Shown here piece after piece: positions 14,164 to 22,286 of a stretch of 64,000 nucleotides of DNA. A program made the translations under genes and the position numbers. This DNA comes from JBFWVJ01 sp050246795 (lineage in GTDB: Bacteria; Patescibacteriota; Gracilibacteria; JAUYGZ01): positions 56,591 to 120,590 of the forward strand of contig JBFWVJ010000007.1 in the NCBI GenBank assembly GCA_050246795.1, given 5' to 3'. The notes beneath the pieces were generated by a model that did no database searches, had not been told where the DNA came from, and saw only the letters and a list, made by a program, of their open reading frames with translations. Position 1 is the first letter of the stretch; each line of letters opens with the position of its first letter.

Positions 14164-15708
14164 ATGATGGTTACTCGTTTCGCCCCTTCACCGACGGGAT
14201 ACGTCCATGTAGGAAGTCTCAGGACTGCGCTCTATTGCTTTCTTTTCGCCAGGAAAAACCAGGGAAAAATCATTCTCCGAGTAGAAGACACCGATCAAAA
14301 ACGTGAAGTGGAAGGCGCGGAAGAAAACCTGATCAAGGTGTTGGAATGGGCAGGGATCAACTTTGATGAAGGACCTCACGTTGGCGGAGATGCCAAGCCC
14401 TATCGGCAGTCAGAACGAACCGAGCTCTACCAATACCATGCCAAGCAACTCATTGATGCGGGTCGCGCATACTATTGCTTTTGTACCGAAGAACGACTGG
14501 AACAGCTTCGTCAAAAACAAGAAGCCTCCAAGCTCCCGACGGGATACGATGGTCATTGCCGGACCCTGACAGAAGCAGAAATAAAAGAACACCAGGCCAG
14601 TGGAATGACGAGCGTGGTTCGTCTCAAGGTCCCCAAAGATGAAATGATTGTGTTCGAAGATGTGGTAAGAGGAAAGGTAAAGTTTGCGTCGCACACCGTC
14701 GATGACCAAGTCTTGCTCAAGTCCGATGACTTTCCGACCTATCATCTGGCCAATGTCGTTGACGATCACCTCATGGGGGTCACCCATGTGATCCGCGGCG
14801 AAGAATGGTTGCCTTCCACTCCCAAGCACATCCTGCTCTACCAGGCCTTCGGCTGGGAACCACCGACCTTTGCCCATCTTCCGCTGATCCTCAACCCAGA
14901 CCGTTCGAAACTCTCGAAGCGTCAAGGCGATGTCGCCGTCGAAGATTACATCGCCAAAGGATACGATCGGGAAGAGCTGATCAACTTCGTAGCCTTCCTC
15001 GGATGGAATCCCGGAGGCACCAAAGAGATCTACTCCATGGCAGAACTCATCGAAGCCTTCGACATTCAAAAGGTTCAAAAGGCGGGAGCGATCTTCAACC
15101 TTGAAAAGCTGAACTGGTACCGCGGGGTATGGAGGCAAATCCGACTCAAGCAGTTTGCTGAAAAACAAGGGCTGACAATGGAAGTGCAGGAAACCAAGCA
15201 AGGCGGGTTTAAAATCGACATCCTCGGGGATGAAGACCGATACATATTCGCTCGGGAACTTAAGAAATTAGTCGATGCCCACCTCAGTGATAAAGAAGAA
15301 CGAGATGAGCACTTCCTGCTCCGCTGCCTTTACAGCGTTAAAGACAAGATTATTCACGAACCGGAAAAAGTCGAAGAGTTTATCCACTTTTATTTTAAGA
15401 CTCCTGAACTCAATAAAGAACTCTTCCTCAACGAACGAATGGAGGTCACTCAAGAGACGGCGAAGCAAGCGATCGAGCTCGCTCTCATTTCTCTGAAGAG
15501 TCTGGAGTCCTGGACTGAAGAACACATAAAGAAGTCGATGATCGAATCTATTCAGTCAGTGGGAATGAAAAACGGACAGGTGCTGTGGCCGGTTCGAGTT
15601 GCCCTCACGCATGTCGAATTTTCACCAGGAGCATTCGAAAGCGCTTGGATCCTTGGAAAGGACAAGACCATCAGTCTTTTGGAACAAGCCACTGCTGAAT
15701 TGAACTAG
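14164..15708 (+). CDS. gltX: Glutamyl-tRNA synthetase
   Basis: A class I enzyme that charges tRNA-Glu (and tRNA-Gln too if the organism uses the transamidation route; that cannot be seen here). The HIGH-type motif is FAPSPTGYVHVGSLRTAL at the N-terminus and the KMSKS-type loop is DRSKLSKRQGDVAVEDY near residue 260. A zinc-knuckle-like YYCFCTEERL lies near 105. The C-terminal anticodon-binding domain ends normally (514 residues). The start could be Met1 or Met2. It converges on rlpA with 1 bp between the stops. Confidence 0.96.
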   Translation: MMVTRFAPSPTGYVHVGSLRTALYCFLFARKNQGKIILRVEDTDQKREVEGAEENLIKVLEWAGINFDEGPHVGGDAKPYRQSERTELYQYHAKQLIDAGRAYYCFCTEERLEQLRQKQEASKLPTGYDGHCRTLTEAEIKEHQASGMTSVVRLKVPKDEMIVFEDVVRGKVKFASHTVDDQVLLKSDDFPTYHLANVVDDHLMGVTHVIRGEEWLPSTPKHILLYQAFGWEPPTFAHLPLILNPDRSKLSKRQGDVAVEDYIAKGYDREELINFVAFLGWNPGGTKEIYSMAELIEAFDIQKVQKAGAIFNLEKLNWYRGVWRQIRLKQFAEKQGLTMEVQETKQGGFKIDILGDEDRYIFARELKKLVDAHLSDKEERDEHFLLRCLYSVKDKIIHEPEKVEEFIHFYFKTPELNKELFLNERMEVTQETAKQAIELALISLKSLESWTEEHIKKSMIESIQSVGMKNGQVLWPVRVALTHVEFSPGAFESAWILGKDKTISLLEQATAELN

Positions 15709-15709
15709 G

Positions 15710-16321
15710 CTAATCCAAGACTTCAATTTCCACATCGATCACGCCTCGAGACAGGTTGTCCAGTTGGGAAAATCCGTAGGAAGTGAGGTCGATAATCCTC
15801 CCGGGAGTAAAAGGACCCCGGTCATTGATGATGACCTCGATGGTGTTTCCATTGCTGGGGTTTCGCACACGCACTCGTGTCCCAAATGGAAGGGTTTTAT
15901 GAGCCGCCGTCATCAATGCGTTGGAAAAAATTTCTCCCGACGCGGTTGACCGGCCATTAAACTTATCAGCATAGTAACTAGCCTTCCCGGCCTCAAACGT
16001 CTGGAAGTTCGGTTCAGCCGGTTCTGAAAGAGCGGTGATGCTCACCGGTTGGAGTTTTTTCCGTCGAAGAGCGACTTCTGCCCGTTTTTCATCCGCTTTC
16101 TGTTTTCTCAGATCCTGTAAAGATCGGCGCAGTCCCAAGAGCTCAGCTTTCAAACTCGAAAGGCGTGCCGGCTGCTTTCTGGCTTGTCGTATCTGTCGTT
16201 GCAATTCGCGTTGTTGCTGGAGGATCCGAACACGTTCGGTGTCATACCAATCCGCCTTCGCCATCGGCACAGAGCCCAACAACAAAACAAGGACCAGGGT
16301 GGTGGAAAGAAGGTGTTTCAA
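15710..16321 (-). CDS. rlpA: RlpA-like septal ring lytic protein
   Basis: A 203-residue exported protein. A signal peptide (residues 1-23, LLSTTLVLVLLLGSVPMAKA) is followed by an Arg/Gln/Leu-rich coiled coil (about 28-95) and a C-terminal double-psi beta barrel with GKASYYADKFNGRSTASGE, LPFGTRVRVRN and VIINDRGPFTPGRIIDL. That barrel is the RlpA catalytic fold, which cleaves glycan strands lacking stem peptides. The catalytic Asp of INDRGPF is present. No SPOR domain is seen; the coiled coil may replace it for localisation. Confidence 0.88.
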   Translation of the reverse strand: MKHLLSTTLVLVLLLGSVPMAKADWYDTERVRILQQQRELQRQIRQARKQPARLSSLKAELLGLRRSLQDLRKQKADEKRAEVALRRKKLQPVSITALSEPAEPNFQTFEAGKASYYADKFNGRSTASGEIFSNALMTAAHKTLPFGTRVRVRNPSNGNTIEVIINDRGPFTPGRIIDLTSYGFSQLDNLSRGVIDVEIEVLD

Positions 16322-16439
16322 TTCGCATTAAGCTAAGGACAATTGTATAATATCAATCTCATCGAGGTTTGCAACCCACCAGCACTTTGACTACAATGAC
16401 CGTACTTTGGGGAAGGGTGATAAGGATCGTAATGGCCAT

Positions 16440-16500
16440 AAGGGTCTTAAGGATCTATTCACGTAACTTCCTTAAAATCCTTACGTCCCTTAAGACCCTT
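16440..16500. repeat. Inverted 9-bp-repeat array ending at the glmS start codon
   Basis: AAGGGTCTTAAGG (16440-16452) and CCTTAAGACCCTT (16488-16500) are perfect 13-nt inverted arms. The stretch between them and the right arm reads as 9-bp units with a CCTTA core (ACTTCCTTA, AAATCCTTA, CGTCCCTTA). The right arm ends 2 bp before the ATG of glmS, so an RNA hairpin would cover the ribosome-entry region. No Shine-Dalgarno sequence is present. Confidence 0.8.
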
Positions 16501-16502
16501 CT

Positions 16503-18269
16503 ATGTGTGGCATCTTCGCTTATAAAGGCTATCAAAAAAATGCTCCCAGCATGGTTTTTGAAGGTCTCAAGAAGCTTGAGTACAGAGGCTACGATTCCTG
16601 GGGGATTGCCTGGAAGAAAGGAGAAAGTATTCAAACCTATCGAAAGGTGGGGAAGATCTCTGAAGCAAGTTCTGAGCCTTTTGAAACGGAAGCGTCTTGT
16701 CTCGCCATGAGCCACTCCCGCTGGGCGACGCATGGAGGAGTCACGGAAGGGAATGCGCACCCACACCGGTCTTCCAATGGCAAAATCCTTGTCATTCACA
16801 ACGGGATCATTGAGAACTATTCAGAGCTCAAAGAAGAGTTGGGCACCAGTCGGTTTCAAACACAGACCGATACGGAAGTGATCTGCGAGCTCATCAGTGA
16901 ATACTGTCAGAGCATGGACTTCTTGGCCGCTACTAAAAAAGCCTGTGAAAAATTTGAAGGAAGATATGCCTTCATCGCCATGAGCGAAGACGACAACCGC
17001 CTCATCGCTGCCCGTCGAGGTTCACCACTTATCCTTGGCGTCGCTCCTGGTGAATGGTTTCTGGCTTCTGATATCCCGGCTTTTCTTCAGTACACCCGGG
17101 AAGTGAATTACCTCGATGACGATCAAATGGTGGTGATCGACGATGACAAGGCAACGTTCTTTGACCTGCTGACTGATTCAGAAATTCAAAAACGAACCAT
17201 CACCATCGACTGGACCGAGGAAGAAGCCCAGAAGGGAGACTATGATCATTTCATGCTGAAAGAGATCATGGATCAGAAAGAAACGATCATGCGGGCGATC
17301 AATCAGAATGAGGAAGAAATTTTAAAAATTGCTGAATACATAAAAAGCGCTCGAGGAGTGTTTCTTTCCGGTTGCGGCACCGCTGGCAAGATGTGCATGG
17401 CCGCTGAATATTTTTTCTCCATCGTCGCCAACAGGCACGTGAATTTCTCAGCATCATCAGAATTTCCGGTCTATCACCATTTTCTCATTCCTGAGAGTCT
17501 TTTGATCGTGGTGTCACAAAGTGGCGAGACGGCCGACGTCCTCGAAGCGATGAGGGTGGCCAAAGAAAAAGGAGCGAAAGTACTCTCGATCGTAAATGTC
17601 CAAGGTTCATCGATTGCCCGGGCTTCAGATTTTTCACTCCTGATTAACGCAGGTCCCGAGAAGGCAGTGGCTTCCACCAAGGCCGCCACCTCTCAGCTCA
17701 GCTTGCTCCTCCTGATCGCTTTTGCAGTAGCAGGAAAATTAGAAGAAGGAAAAAAACTTCTGATCGAGACCGCTTCCATGATCAACGATTTGCTCAATCC
17801 TCGCTTCTTGAAATACATCAAAGAAGTCGCCGACGAGATCGGCCATTCGGACCACACCTATATTATTGGGAAAGCGGCGAATTATCCGATGGCGCTGGAA
17901 GCGGCCATTAAAATTCAAGAAGTATCCTACATCCATGCGGAGGGATTCGCAGCCGGTGAACTTAAACACGGTCCGATTGCTTTGATCACGAAAGGAACGC
18001 CGTGTATTTCTTTGATCGCTGAAGACGAAGTCAAAAAAGATATTCTCAACAACACGATCGAACTCAAGAGCAGGGGAGCTCACATCATCGGTGTGTCTCC
18101 ACACATGCACGAAAGCTTCGACCATTGGATCAGGATCCCTGATGCCGGCATTGCTTCTCCGATCGTGAACCTCATCCCTGTTCAGCTCTTGGCCTACTAT
18201 CTCAGTGTGCACCGTGGTGTGAACCCAGACATGCCGAGAAACCTGGCGAAGTCAGTCACGGTAAAATAG
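16503..18269 (+). CDS. glmS: Glucosamine-6-phosphate synthase
   Basis: Makes glucosamine-6-phosphate from fructose-6-phosphate and glutamine, the first committed step to UDP-GlcNAc for peptidoglycan. Cys2 of MCGIFAY is the glutaminase nucleophile once Met is removed; SHSRWATHG and the HNGIIENY stretch complete the N-terminal domain. Two SIS domains follow, with SGCGTAGK near 287, VSQSGETADVLEA near 334 and GELKHGPIAL near 485. The C-terminus DMPRNLAKSVTVK is typical. Length (588) is normal for a short-linker form. The start is fixed by Cys2. Confidence 0.97.
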   Translation: MCGIFAYKGYQKNAPSMVFEGLKKLEYRGYDSWGIAWKKGESIQTYRKVGKISEASSEPFETEASCLAMSHSRWATHGGVTEGNAHPHRSSNGKILVIHNGIIENYSELKEELGTSRFQTQTDTEVICELISEYCQSMDFLAATKKACEKFEGRYAFIAMSEDDNRLIAARRGSPLILGVAPGEWFLASDIPAFLQYTREVNYLDDDQMVVIDDDKATFFDLLTDSEIQKRTITIDWTEEEAQKGDYDHFMLKEIMDQKETIMRAINQNEEEILKIAEYIKSARGVFLSGCGTAGKMCMAAEYFFSIVANRHVNFSASSEFPVYHHFLIPESLLIVVSQSGETADVLEAMRVAKEKGAKVLSIVNVQGSSIARASDFSLLINAGPEKAVASTKAATSQLSLLLLIAFAVAGKLEEGKKLLIETASMINDLLNPRFLKYIKEVADEIGHSDHTYIIGKAANYPMALEAAIKIQEVSYIHAEGFAAGELKHGPIALITKGTPCISLIAEDEVKKDILNNTIELKSRGAHIIGVSPHMHESFDHWIRIPDAGIASPIVNLIPVQLLAYYLSVHRGVNPDMPRNLAKSVTVK

Positions 18270-18349
18270 TCATCCATACCGCAACTTAAACCACAACAAC
18301 GTACTCATCATCTCGGGATGATAATATTTGAGAGAGGATGTTCAAAAAA

Positions 18350-19381
18350 TTACGGTCGCTGTACCAATCCTGAACTTTTTGAACTCTTCGTGATCACCTC
18401 GCATCCATGCTCAGTGACAATGACGGTGTCTTCGATGCGCACCCCGCCAATGGCCGGTTTGTAAAGTCCTGGTTCGATCGTAATGACCATACCGGGTTTC
18501 AGTTCGACATCAGATCTGCCTGATACTCCGGGATCTTCATGCACCTCCAGGCCCACCCCATGGCCTAAACTGTGAGTAAAATATTTGTCGTCTTTTCCGA
18601 GCATGGCTCTGACTGCCTTATCAAGATCCGAGATCATGACTCCAGCGCGCACCATACTTACTGCAGCTTGTTGGACTCCCAGAAGCCGATCATACATTTT
18701 CTGAACTCCTGGAACGCCCTTTCCGATGAAAAAGCACCGGGTCATGTCGGACATGAAGCCTTGATATTTCACTCCTTGATCAATCAAAATAGCATCATTT
18801 TTTTTCAGCTTCGTGTCATCGGAATGATGGTGGGGGACAGCTCCGTTCGCTCCGAAGGCGACGATCGGGGGAAAGGAAACCCCGTCGGCCATCTCATTCG
18901 AATAGCTTTTGAAGAGGTTCGCTATTTCTTTTTCTGTCACGCCTGGCTCTAGGTACGGCAAGACCTTCTTCAATATCTTGTCGCCGATGGAAGCGGCGGT
19001 TCGCAGTTTTTCCAATTCATCTTCTCGCTTGATGAGGCGAAGCTTGCGCACAGCCCCCTCACTTTTCTTCCAAATCCTTCCCTTAAAAATATTTTCCCAA
19101 CGATTCAGTCCGGCAACGGTGAGGTGTTCTTCCTCAAAGAGAAATTCTCTTACGTGCATGAATTTCCGATTCAGCTCCTCGGTCCAGTTTCCCTTGAGGT
19201 CAAAAAGCTTCACACCTTTCTTTTTCACCTTCTGCGCCAAGAGCCAATACCTTTGGTCTGTCCCCAGGGTCATGCCTTTTTCATCGACGATCACGAATCC
19301 TTCCCCATCAAAATTCGTGAGATAGAAAATGTGTTCAGGCTTGGTGATGAGATAGGCAGTGGTGGGGTGGGGGTGGAGCAT
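18350..19381 (-). CDS. Xaa-Pro aminopeptidase family protein (M24B)
   Basis: A 343-residue creatinase-fold metallopeptidase that removes N-terminal residues preceding proline. The five metal ligands are visible: Asp in ILIDQGVKY, Asp in SDMTRCFF, His in HSLGHGVGLEVHEDP, Glu in TIEPGLY and Glu in GVRIEDT. The N-terminal creatinase_N domain covers roughly residues 1-110. The leader reads TAACCCTTCAAACCCTTCCCC directly before the ATG (split here as two 9-bp-type units), with no Shine-Dalgarno sequence. Confidence 0.93.
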   Translation of the reverse strand: MLHPHPTTAYLITKPEHIFYLTNFDGEGFVIVDEKGMTLGTDQRYWLLAQKVKKKGVKLFDLKGNWTEELNRKFMHVREFLFEEEHLTVAGLNRWENIFKGRIWKKSEGAVRKLRLIKREDELEKLRTAASIGDKILKKVLPYLEPGVTEKEIANLFKSYSNEMADGVSFPPIVAFGANGAVPHHHSDDTKLKKNDAILIDQGVKYQGFMSDMTRCFFIGKGVPGVQKMYDRLLGVQQAAVSMVRAGVMISDLDKAVRAMLGKDDKYFTHSLGHGVGLEVHEDPGVSGRSDVELKPGMVITIEPGLYKPAIGGVRIEDTVIVTEHGCEVITKSSKSSGLVQRP

Positions 19382-19405
19382 GGGGAAGGGTTTGAAGGGT
19401 TAGTA
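19382..19405. repeat. 9-bp repeat leader of the M24 peptidase gene
   Basis: Read on the minus strand the units are CCTACTAAC, CCTTCAAAC and CCTTCCCC followed by ATG. They belong to the same pyrimidine-rich 9-bp family as the glmS, dnaB and lgt leaders. The outermost unit overlaps the 3' end of the DUF192 gene. Confidence 0.5.
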
Positions 19406-19891
19406 GGATACGGAAGGTACGGAGGAGGGGCCTTCCGCGCCCTTAATACCCTGAATTCTCAACTGATCTCCCACCTCCAATCCCAGCTCCTGTGCTCGCC
19501 CGGCGTTCAGCTCTAAGCCGTACTGGGCAGGTTTTTCAGAAGGATAGCTGGGGCATTGGGGCTCTTCGTCCGGGCAAGGAGGCATGGTGTGAATCTTCAC
19601 AATACTTCCTGTTTCATCCAAAAAAAGCACGTCCAAAGGGATACGAGTATTCCTCATCCAAAATGAAAGCGGCTGGGGGGAGTCGAAGACGAAGAGCATG
19701 CCGGCATTCTCCGGCAGGCTGGTGCGATGCATCAGTCCTTGCATTTTTTCTTCCCGGGTAATGGCTAATTCAATCGAAAGCACCTCTCCATCCGGGGTGA
19801 TCACCTGCGCGGCAGCCGGGACGCAGCCCATTAAAAAAAGCCCAACCAGGATTGAGAAATATCTTAATAAAACATTACGATTCATTGTCAA
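19400..19891 (-). CDS. DUF192 family secreted protein
   Basis: A 163-residue protein with an N-terminal hydrophobic segment (LLRYFSILVGLFLMGC) ending in a Cys that could be a lipobox, though the -2/-3 positions are not ideal. The DUF192 core follows: REEKMQGLMHRTSLPENAGML, FWMRNTRIPLDVLFLD and YGLELNAGRAQELGL. It forms a small beta-barrel of unknown function, usually extracytoplasmic. An extra CPDEEPQC pair of Cys in a loop may form a disulfide. It sits just upstream of the M24 peptidase gene on the same strand, 18 bp apart. Confidence 0.85.
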   Translation of the reverse strand: MTMNRNVLLRYFSILVGLFLMGCVPAAAQVITPDGEVLSIELAITREEKMQGLMHRTSLPENAGMLFVFDSPQPLSFWMRNTRIPLDVLFLDETGSIVKIHTMPPCPDEEPQCPSYPSEKPAQYGLELNAGRAQELGLEVGDQLRIQGIKGAEGPSSVPSVSY

Positions 19892-20014
19892 ATGATTGAG
19901 GGTTCAATTTCCTATCACAAAAAGCAATGTACGGCCAAACGGGATTTGAGCAAATGGAAAAAGAACGATCCAACCATGAAAGCTTGCTGAACGCATCTGG
20001 ATTCTTTAGTATCC

Positions 20015-20070
20015 AAGTCCCGTCATCCTTACGGTCGTTACGGTCCTTAAGCTCCTTACGACCCTTCTCC
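20015..20070. repeat. 9-bp repeat array before dnaB
   Basis: From about 20025 the sequence reads in 9-bp steps: GGTCGTTAC, GGTCCTTAA, GCTCCTTAC, GACCCTTCT, then CCT-ATG. It is the same family and phase relative to the start codon as at glmS. The rest of the 180-bp gap upstream shows no gene. Confidence 0.7.
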
Positions 20071-20071
20071 T

Positions 20072-21481
20072 ATGCTCCAACTCCCCCCCAATTCCGAACA
20101 GGCAGAACGAGCCGTCCTTGGCTCGGTGATCATCGATAGCAAGTCATTGGTAAAAATCGCCGACCTACTCAAAGCGGAGGATTTTTACTATGACAAGCAC
20201 GCCAAGATCTACGAAGTCTATATTGATCTGTTCAATTCCCATTCCCCGATCGATCTGATGACGATCAATGCCAAGCTGTCGGATGGGAAGCTCTTGGAAA
20301 AAATCGGTGGCATCAGCTTTGTGGCCGCGCTCGCGGAAGATGTCCCCACCGCTTCGCACATCTACGAGTACGCGATGATCGTGAAGACCAAGTCTACGCT
20401 GCGCAAGCTCATCACGGTAGGGGATGAGATCAAAGGCCTTGGATATCAGGAGGATGAAAAAGTGGATGAACTCTTGGACAAGGCTGAGCAAGCGCTCTTC
20501 AACGTCACGCAAACCCTGATCGTCAACACCTTTGCCCATGTAAAGGACATCTTGAGTCAGCGCTATGAAGAATTCGCCATGCTTCACGAAGAAAAAGACC
20601 CCGACAAAGTGACCGGAGTGAAGACCGGCTTCCGCGATCTCGACAATATTATGAACGGCTTCAAGCCTTCTGAAATGATCGTTATCGCAGGACGTCCAGC
20701 CATGGGAAAGACCGCCTTCGCGTTGTCGATTGCCCAAAACGCCGCCCTCAAGTTCAAAAAAACCGTGGCCGTATTCTCGCTTGAAATGTCCAAGGAACAG
20801 CTGGTCGACCGTATGTTCGCCTCTCTGTTGATGGTTGATTCCTGGAAGCTGAAGAAAGGCCTCCTGGATGATGACGACTTCGCGCGCATCGGGACCGTCA
20901 TGGATGAACTCAGCAAAGCCAATATCTATATCGACGATAGCTTGGGGAATTCCATCACGGAGCTGCGCTCTAAGGTCCGACGCTTGAAGATGGAAAAAGG
21001 GCTGGACCTCATCATCATCGATTACCTCCAGCTGATGTCGCTCGGGGGGATGCAGTCCAACCGTGTCCAGGAAATCAGTGAAATTTCTCGAAATCTGAAG
21101 CAAATTGCTCGTGAAATGCACGTCCCTGTGATCGCCCTTTCTCAGCTTTCCCGTGCCGTCGAATCCCGTCCCGATAAGCGCCCGCAGCTGGCCGACCTTC
21201 GTGAATCAGGAGCCATCGAACAAGACGCGGATGCCGTGTTGATGCTCTACCGTGAAGACTACTATGATCCAGATACAGATCGAAAAGGCCTTTCGGATGT
21301 CCTCATTCGCAAGCACCGTAATGGACCTGTTGGACGAGTGGAGCTCATCTTCAAGGCCGATCAGACCCGTTTCTATGATATCGACCGCGTCCATCGCAGC
21401 TTGGATATGGACTACCAGACACCACGAAACTCACCCGTGCAGATGCCAAGGATGGAAAAACCAGCCTTCTACTCCGAGTAA
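20072..21481 (+). CDS. dnaB: Replicative DNA helicase DnaB
   Basis: The hexameric 5'-3' helicase of the replication fork. The N-terminal primase-interacting domain starts at PPNSEQAERAVLGSVIID. The RecA-like C-terminal domain has Walker A GRPAMGKTAFAL (near residue 210), DLIIIDYLQLM (Walker B) and ALSQLSRAVESRPDKRP, with LRESGAIEQDAD after it. Length (469) is normal and no intein is present. The 3' end overlaps lgt tail to tail by 13 bp. The start is preceded by the 9-bp repeat array and lacks a Shine-Dalgarno sequence. Confidence 0.97.
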   Translation: MLQLPPNSEQAERAVLGSVIIDSKSLVKIADLLKAEDFYYDKHAKIYEVYIDLFNSHSPIDLMTINAKLSDGKLLEKIGGISFVAALAEDVPTASHIYEYAMIVKTKSTLRKLITVGDEIKGLGYQEDEKVDELLDKAEQALFNVTQTLIVNTFAHVKDILSQRYEEFAMLHEEKDPDKVTGVKTGFRDLDNIMNGFKPSEMIVIAGRPAMGKTAFALSIAQNAALKFKKTVAVFSLEMSKEQLVDRMFASLLMVDSWKLKKGLLDDDDFARIGTVMDELSKANIYIDDSLGNSITELRSKVRRLKMEKGLDLIIIDYLQLMSLGGMQSNRVQEISEISRNLKQIAREMHVPVIALSQLSRAVESRPDKRPQLADLRESGAIEQDADAVLMLYREDYYDPDTDRKGLSDVLIRKHRNGPVGRVELIFKADQTRFYDIDRVHRSLDMDYQTPRNSPVQMPRMEKPAFYSE

Positions 21482-22215
21482 CGGTTTCGAAAAAAGAACA
21501 GAAGTCCAAGACCGAAGAGGAATAAGGGCACGCTGAGCCAGGTTCCAGCCGTAACTCCTGCATACACCCAGGTCGGTTCACGATAAAAGATCTCAATCAC
21601 CGTTCGGGCTCCTCCCATAAATATAAAGAACAAGGCGGTGACCACTCCTGGTCGCTTGCTTCGCTGATACACCCAGGCCATGACCAAGGACAGGAGCATA
21701 TAGGTGACACTCTCGTAGAGCATCGACGGATGACGGCATCCTTCCACACCTGGGAAGTACATACACCAAGGAACATCGGTCAAACGTCCCCAGAGTTCGC
21801 CATTCATAAAGTTTCCGATGCGGGCCAGACCCACGCCAAACATGCCTGGGACCACGATGGAATCGCCAAGCTTCCAGAAATCCCAGCGATGCTTCTTCAC
21901 AAAATACCACACCCAAACCCCCACCGCGATAATGCCCCCGTGAATGCTCATCCCCCCCTCCCAAATCTTCACGACTTGCAGCGGGTCAGTCCAGATCCAC
22001 TGGGGTTGATAGAACAGCACGTAGCCCAGCCTCCCTCCCAGCACAAGGGCCAAAAACCCGTACAAGCACAAATCAGCGATCTGTTCTTTATCATATTTTG
22101 CCACTCGGGTCAGCCACCAATAAGTAATCCCCAATCCAACCAAATACATCAACGAATAGTACCGTAGGCCATAGCCGCCGATTTGAAAGACATAGGGGGA
22201 GAGGGAGAATTCCAT
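21469..22215 (-). CDS. lgt: Prolipoprotein diacylglyceryl transferase
   Basis: Transfers diacylglycerol from phosphatidylglycerol to the lipobox Cys of prolipoproteins in the cytoplasmic membrane. About seven helices are predicted. Family motifs include GGRLGYVLFYQP, WEGGMSIHGGIIAVG and the Lgt signature VGLARIGNFMNGELWGR; the HPSMLYES motif follows near residue 165. Length (248) is slightly short of the 260-290 norm. Likely clients in this window include the lipoprotein at 33533-34318. The leader before the ATG is a 9-bp pyrimidine repeat ending CCCC. Confidence 0.93.
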   Translation of the reverse strand: MEFSLSPYVFQIGGYGLRYYSLMYLVGLGITYWWLTRVAKYDKEQIADLCLYGFLALVLGGRLGYVLFYQPQWIWTDPLQVVKIWEGGMSIHGGIIAVGVWVWYFVKKHRWDFWKLGDSIVVPGMFGVGLARIGNFMNGELWGRLTDVPWCMYFPGVEGCRHPSMLYESVTYMLLSLVMAWVYQRSKRPGVVTALFFIFMGGARTVIEIFYREPTWVYAGVTAGTWLSVPLFLFGLGLLFFFRNRYSE

Positions 22216-22270
22216 GGGGAAGGTGGGTTAGGGGCTTAAGGGTTTTAAGGGACGTAAGGTTTTAAGGAAG
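22216..22270. repeat. 9-bp repeat leader of lgt
   Basis: On the minus strand the units read TTCCTTAAA, ACCTTACGT, CCCTTAAAA, CCCTTAAGC, CCCTAACCC, ACCTTCCCC and then ATG. AAGGGTTTTAA here can pair with TTAAAACCCTT inside the 3' end of miaB about 130 bp away. Confidence 0.7.
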
Positions 22271-22286
22271 GCAAAATGTTTGTAAA

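Noticed and set aside
16322..16502. glmS ribozyme in the glmS leader
   Set aside because: The leader is only 180 bp and consists largely of 9-bp repeats and a hairpin; I see no ribozyme core sequence.
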